From the NCBI GenBank assembly GCA_029706075.1, contig JAINUG010000015.1, positions 7,214,154 through 7,278,153 of the forward strand: a DNA stretch of 64,000 nucleotides, in the 5' to 3' direction. A program made the position numbers and the translations under genes. The stretch comes from Aldrovandia affinis. Its lineage: Eukaryota > Chordata > Actinopteri > Notacanthiformes > Halosauridae. The notes beneath the pieces are model-generated. The model was not told where the DNA came from, searched no databases, and saw nothing but the letters and a program-made list of their open reading frames with translations. Numbering within the stretch: position 1 is the first letter of the stretch; every line of letters begins with the position of its first letter. Of the stretch, positions 59,701-64,000 are shown in pieces.

Positions 59701-62700
59701 TGCATTTAAATAGGTTAATAAGAGCAGCAGTACTACAGAAAATGACAATTAAAAAAGCAGCAGTACTACAGAAAAGGATAATTAATTCAAGTTTTGGAAA
59801 TCATACTTTATGTTGTAACTTTTCAACTAGGTCAGGTATGTTCACTGTGCTGTGTCACCTATTACATTCACATTCACTGCATAGTAAAGAGCTTGCACTG
59901 GTTCTCCTGCGCACTTCCAGACTGCACAGAACATCACCAAAGCTCTTGAACAGTTTGTGAAACCTGAACAACTGGATGGAGAGAATGCCTACAAGTGTAC
60001 CAAGTAAGGAGCACGTTTAGTTTTGTTTTGATGTCTTTGTTAGAACAGGACGTTAATTGATAAAGCCAATGGAAAAACAACTGCCTTCGCCTGTTGACTA
60101 GAATAGTTTTAGCTCCTTTAATCTCACATGAAAATACTTTGTGTGCTTTTGGTCAGTATATCATGAGTGGTGTGAATAAACATAAGCCATTTTCCTGTTG
60201 AACTAAGTTAAGCTAAATTACATTTTGATTTGTATTTGTTCAGTGTCATTAACATTTTTATGAAGTCATTCAGAAACATTTTGTTTTCTAATGACACTAA
60301 TTTGACATATTGATTGAGAAAATTAACTTTAAACATTTCTTTGTTTATTATATGTGTGTAAGCGCTGTACAGGTATTTATTGTGACCATTCTTAAATATG
60401 CTTGGGGAGCCTATGGAAAGTTGGTGAAATGCTGAGGAAATCATTGTTTATCACTGTTGGTGTTCCCTGACAACAACATACAAACTATTTCTGGTTTGAC
60501 TTTAACTAATATTGTTTCATAATAATTTCTAGGTGCAAGAAAATGGTTCCAGCCTCAAAGAGATTCACAATTCACCGAAGCTCCAATGTGTTGACCCTTT
60601 CTCTGAATCGTTTTGCAAACTACAATGGAGCAAAGATCGCAAAGGTAGGCCTCTACTCTCCACTCTTGGGTTCAATCCTAATGTGTCCTGATTTATAGAT
60701 TATGAATGATAGATGCCCCTTAGCTGAACATTTATTCATAATTAAATCTTTATGCTTGCACTCAAATACCATCCACATACACACACAACTAGAACAGCAT
60801 TCTGTCCTACATGTACGGTATCCACTTGATTAATTCCTCAGTCAGTCTTGTATTAAAATATGTGTGCCCATGACGCTGGCCAGGGCGACCGGGGTTTGAT
60901 TCCCCGTCGCGCCAGAGTCGGCTCTGGCCAGGAGTGCCATTGGTGTGGCAATTGGCTGTCCGCCCCAGGGAGGGGGGAGGGAAGCCGACACACACAGTTC
61001 GCTGTGCACAGGAGTGGTTCTGGGGCACCGGAATTACAGTCGACGGCACGACGAGTGCTGTCTCGGAGGAGGCAGCGCTTCGCCTTTGTCACTGCCGGTC
61101 ACAGGACTACGGCAGCGAACTATGAGGGAAGGTGATTGAACTAAGCACAGTGGGAGTAATTGGCTACCAAATTGGGAGGGGAAAAATTTAAATAAAAAAT
61201 TATAAAATATGTGTCCATGTTAACTCACCCTACAGCCTGTAACGGCACTTCAGGTCTGTGAGGTTTGAGCGATACCTGATATAATTTAGTATTGAATGCT
61301 TTTCCATTTGCCCATTCATTTGCTTTCAAGAGGTATATTGAATTTCAGGAATGTCCAATGGTGCATTTTAAAACCTTATCATTACTATTCGAATTGATAT
61401 TAATTCAAATAAAAGCAAAAGTACAAACAACAAAGCTTTGTTTCTCCAGTTAAAGTAATGCTACACATTTCCAGTGAAACCGTTCTCTGTAATGAAATGG
61501 TGCCAGCTGCTTGTATGCTCTCAATTCTTAAAAGTGTTTAACGTACACACAGCTTGCTGGTAGAATAACTGCGGTATTATTTTCTATGAACAACTGGTGG
61601 CAGTTGGTGCCCCTCACCCAGCAGCGCATTGAGAAAAACAGCTGTCTGTCTGGAACAGGCGCGGTGGCTACACTTAGTTGGAAAATTCACTTTGGCAGCT
61701 GACCACTGAGCCCAACCAATTACATAAAAGTTGGAGTCTTTTTCAGGTTTACCGCTTGCACCATACATGGAGAAGCAGTTCATTGGTGATATGTATGAGT
61801 ATACGCAACTGACATAAGTAAAAAAAGATTTGCTTGGAGAAATGTGAGCTTGTTGTGTTCTTTGTGCATGTACAATGAGATTTCACTTTGAGCTAGATAA
61901 CTAGATAGCTTTATCTTATAAAAAAGCAGAACCGGTTTTGTATGCTAACTGTTTGTATGCTAACTGTCATGTTTAACTGTTCAAATAAAGTCAGCAGTAA
62001 AGCAGTAGTTCAGTCTTGCTAGCAAGATACTTGTTGCTTGAAACCTTAAATCATGCACTGGCGAGCTTGTTTTTTTTGAGCGATTTGGGAATCCTTCAAT
62101 TTAATTTATATCAAGGGCCTGCGTTTTTTGTGTTTCTCGAGGTCCGCAGTCTCTGCAGGTATTTGCTCCAACCACCCACTGTACCACCTGATTTCGAATA
62201 ATTAGTTTACCTCCTTGGTCCAGGAAGCGAGCTAATTCGTGAAATCAGGTGGTGTAGTGCGTGGTTGGAGCAAATACCTGCAGACACTGCACACCTCGAG
62301 GCCTGGATTTGAATACCCAGATTAATGTAGCCGACAGTAGCTTACAAACCTTTTCATTTCTTAACCCAACTCAAAGGGGGGTAAAGTTCATGGCTGGCCA
62401 ATGAACTTTGCTAATGTTCTTAAAACCTCTCCCAAACTTGAATTAGTTTATTTACTTTTTTGTAACCTCATCCCAATTTGGAATGATAAATTCATGCATT
62501 ATCTGTCATGTAAGTTTGTTTTATTTTGTTTCAAAAACAAAAATTGGCATAATGAATCCCTGTATATTTATTTATTGAACTGTGATTACTAAATATAGTA
62601 ATCATTAATAAGCACAGAAAACAACTCTGAGACGACAAATCAAAACCAAACAAATCTAAGCCCTGTTTGCTGTATATCTTAACACTAATGAGGGAGCACA

Positions 62701-64000
62701 ATGAAACCACCTCATGGTTGGTAGCATGTCAGTTTTTCTTTCAATTGTGTGCTCAATGTTCTTGGGAGACCTATAACAAACTGCATGTTATGATTCTATA
62801 TTCTTCTAAAAATTTTCAAATAAACAAAAAAGGGTAGTAACAGTAATTCTGTGGATTATTTTAATTAATTCGAATGTTCATGATTAGAGTGTATTTTCAA
62901 ACAAATGAAAGATTCTGGTCTTGAAGCTGTAGCACTGTTACAGGCATAACACTGAGGTTTAAATCGCACTTTGACCTTAACTTAAGGGTTATTTACACAG
63001 TAAGCAATAAAAGGTGAGTATTGATTAGATTGTGTGCCCCACTGTTGTATGACATTTGTATACTGAGCAGTAGCGGTTGTTCCATGTTCCACTGACCATG
63101 TGTTGTCATCCTCCTCAGGATATTAGGTATCCAGAGTACCTGGACATGCGTCCATTCATGTCTCAGTCTCATGGGGAGCCTATGGTCTACCTCCTCTACG
63201 CTGTACTGGTCCACTCTGGGTTTAGCTGCCATGCTGGACACTACTACTGCTTCATAAAGGTACAGTGAAGCTGCCGTTCTCAGTAGTCCAATCATTTCAT
63301 TGATTCATATCCGTGTGTAATGACAAATCGTTACTGGATTTGTAACTTGTGGTTGTGTGTTGGAAGTAAGCCCAATGATGTTCTCTCCCAGGCCAGCAAT
63401 GGACAGTGGTATGAGATGAACGATGCGTCGGTCTCCGTCAGTGATGTCAGATCTGTTCTCAACCAGCAAGCTTACGTTCTCTTTTACATCAGGTGGGGGG
63501 CGCCAGTTTTCTGTAGCTTCATTTGACCTCTTCAAGTCAACCCTTTCATGGTGTTTCAAATGCTCTCAGATTAACTCACAGGCCTCTGGAGTTGCCAAAT
63601 GGAGAATCTGTAGTGAATTAACAGTATAGACTTGCTCTTATACGTTCAATGTTCTTTGAGCAGTGACATGTGCTGTGGTGACTGACAGGTCGCCTGATCT
63701 GAAAAATGGGTGGGACTACAACCATTCCAGCCGCACTCCTGGCCAGTCCTCCCCACGGCCTATCCTGAGCCCGCGGCCGGCCGGGCCTCGACATGCCTCC
63801 ACTGGCTTTATTGGGCCACAGCTGCCAGCTCATATGAATAAGGTACAGCAACGTCGCTTGCCGCATTCAAATCTCTTGGGGTTTGTTTACAAACAAGGCA
63901 AATTCCGTCAAAGGGAGGGAAAAGGTGGTAGCAGAAGGAGCTTCCAGTGTCCCTCACTCAGTTTGGTGTCACGTAACCCCTGTGTGTCTGTTTTGCAGAA
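56779..64000 (+). CDS. usp42: USP42 ubiquitin-specific protease, 5' part
   Basis: A deubiquitinase; human USP42 acts on p53 and other nuclear targets. Exons: 56779-57016, 57231-57440, 57528-57638, 57764-57863, 59082-59149, 59475-59545, 59921-60003, 60533-60644, 63119-63259, 63392-63492, 63689-63842, and a last one beginning at 63999. Phases are all consistent. The start [17 protein letters not shown] matches human MTIVDK. The catalytic domain is complete: Cys box [26 protein letters not shown], zinc-ribbon cysteines CLNCK and CTKCKK, His box [14 protein letters not shown], and ending [11 protein letters not shown]. The long basic C-terminal part lies beyond the window. Large introns hold SINE and MITE insertions. 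An overlapping upstream frame precedes the start. Confidence 0.96.
58336..58425 (-). mobile_element. Tc1-like terminal fragment, reverse of that at 34873
   Basis: Read on the minus strand it begins 'aaactaccggtcaaaagttt' and continues to 'aagtccagtgaataacctga', as at 34873-34950. No transposase is adjacent. It lies in a usp42 intron. Confidence 0.65.
60866..61185 (+). repeat. SINE family B, copy 6
   Basis: B box ggtttgattcc at 60893-60903, body 'gctgtccgccccagggaggg', tail with 'taattggctaccaaattggg' and an A/T-rich end. The 5' end of the head is lost. It lies in a usp42 intron. Confidence 0.8.
62137..62303. mobile_element. Near-palindromic inverted-repeat element
   Basis: The left arm 'ctcgaggtccgcagtctctg', 'caggtatttgctccaacca' and 'accacctgattt' is mirrored by the right arm ('aaatcaggtggtgtagtg', 'ggttggagcaaatacctg', 'cacacctcgaggcc') around a loop of about 45 bp. 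The arms are about 60 bp and over 90% alike by eye. It has no coding capacity and lies in a usp42 intron. Confidence 0.85.

Overview
The window is vertebrate nuclear DNA, most likely from a ray-finned fish. The genes have short exons and GT-AG introns, CpG-containing promoters lie in AT-rich DNA, and the introns carry tRNA-derived SINEs, Tc1-like elements, small inverted-repeat elements and a decayed LINE. No prokaryotic features such as operons, CRISPR arrays or insertion sequences were seen. The species cannot be fixed from the sequence.

Layout, left to right: (1) the 3' part of ccz1 (+), exons 103-3713; (2) rsph10b (-), 16399 down to 5609, encoding a MORN-repeat radial spoke protein and tail-to-tail with ccz1; (3) pms2 (-), 24482 down to 17746, a complete 15-exon MutL mismatch-repair gene; (4) eif2ak1 (+), 26932 to 52533, the haem-regulated eIF2alpha kinase HRI; (5) ankrd61 (-), nested inside eif2ak1 intron 11, with one exon 2, one exon 3 and four tandem copies of its first exon; (6) usp42 (+), from 56779 past the right edge, a ubiquitin-specific protease. 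The order ccz1, rsph10b, pms2, eif2ak1, usp42 matches the human 7p22 block as I recall it. Here eif2ak1 reads opposite to pms2, and no AIMP2 is visible between them.

The genes do not form one pathway. They are a conserved neighbourhood of unrelated housekeeping and ciliary genes: Rab7 activation (ccz1), ciliary radial spoke (rsph10b), mismatch repair (pms2), integrated stress response (eif2ak1), deubiquitination (usp42) and an ankyrin protein of unknown role (ankrd61).

The most unusual part is 44.4-49.4 kb. There a unit carrying the ankrd61 first coding exon is repeated in an A-B-A-B pattern. Every copy keeps an open frame and an in-phase splice donor, yet the single downstream exon 3 shows a frameshift. 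Other points of note are two GC-AG introns (pms2, rsph10b), a (CA)37 tract almost touching an rsph10b splice acceptor, loss of the HRI Cys-Pro haem motif, two phase-compatible first exons for eif2ak1, a hAT-type element with a perfect 8-bp target duplication, and an unnamed SINE family present six times. Exon limits were set by hand from splice consensus, reading phase and recalled human proteins; none was checked by alignment software.
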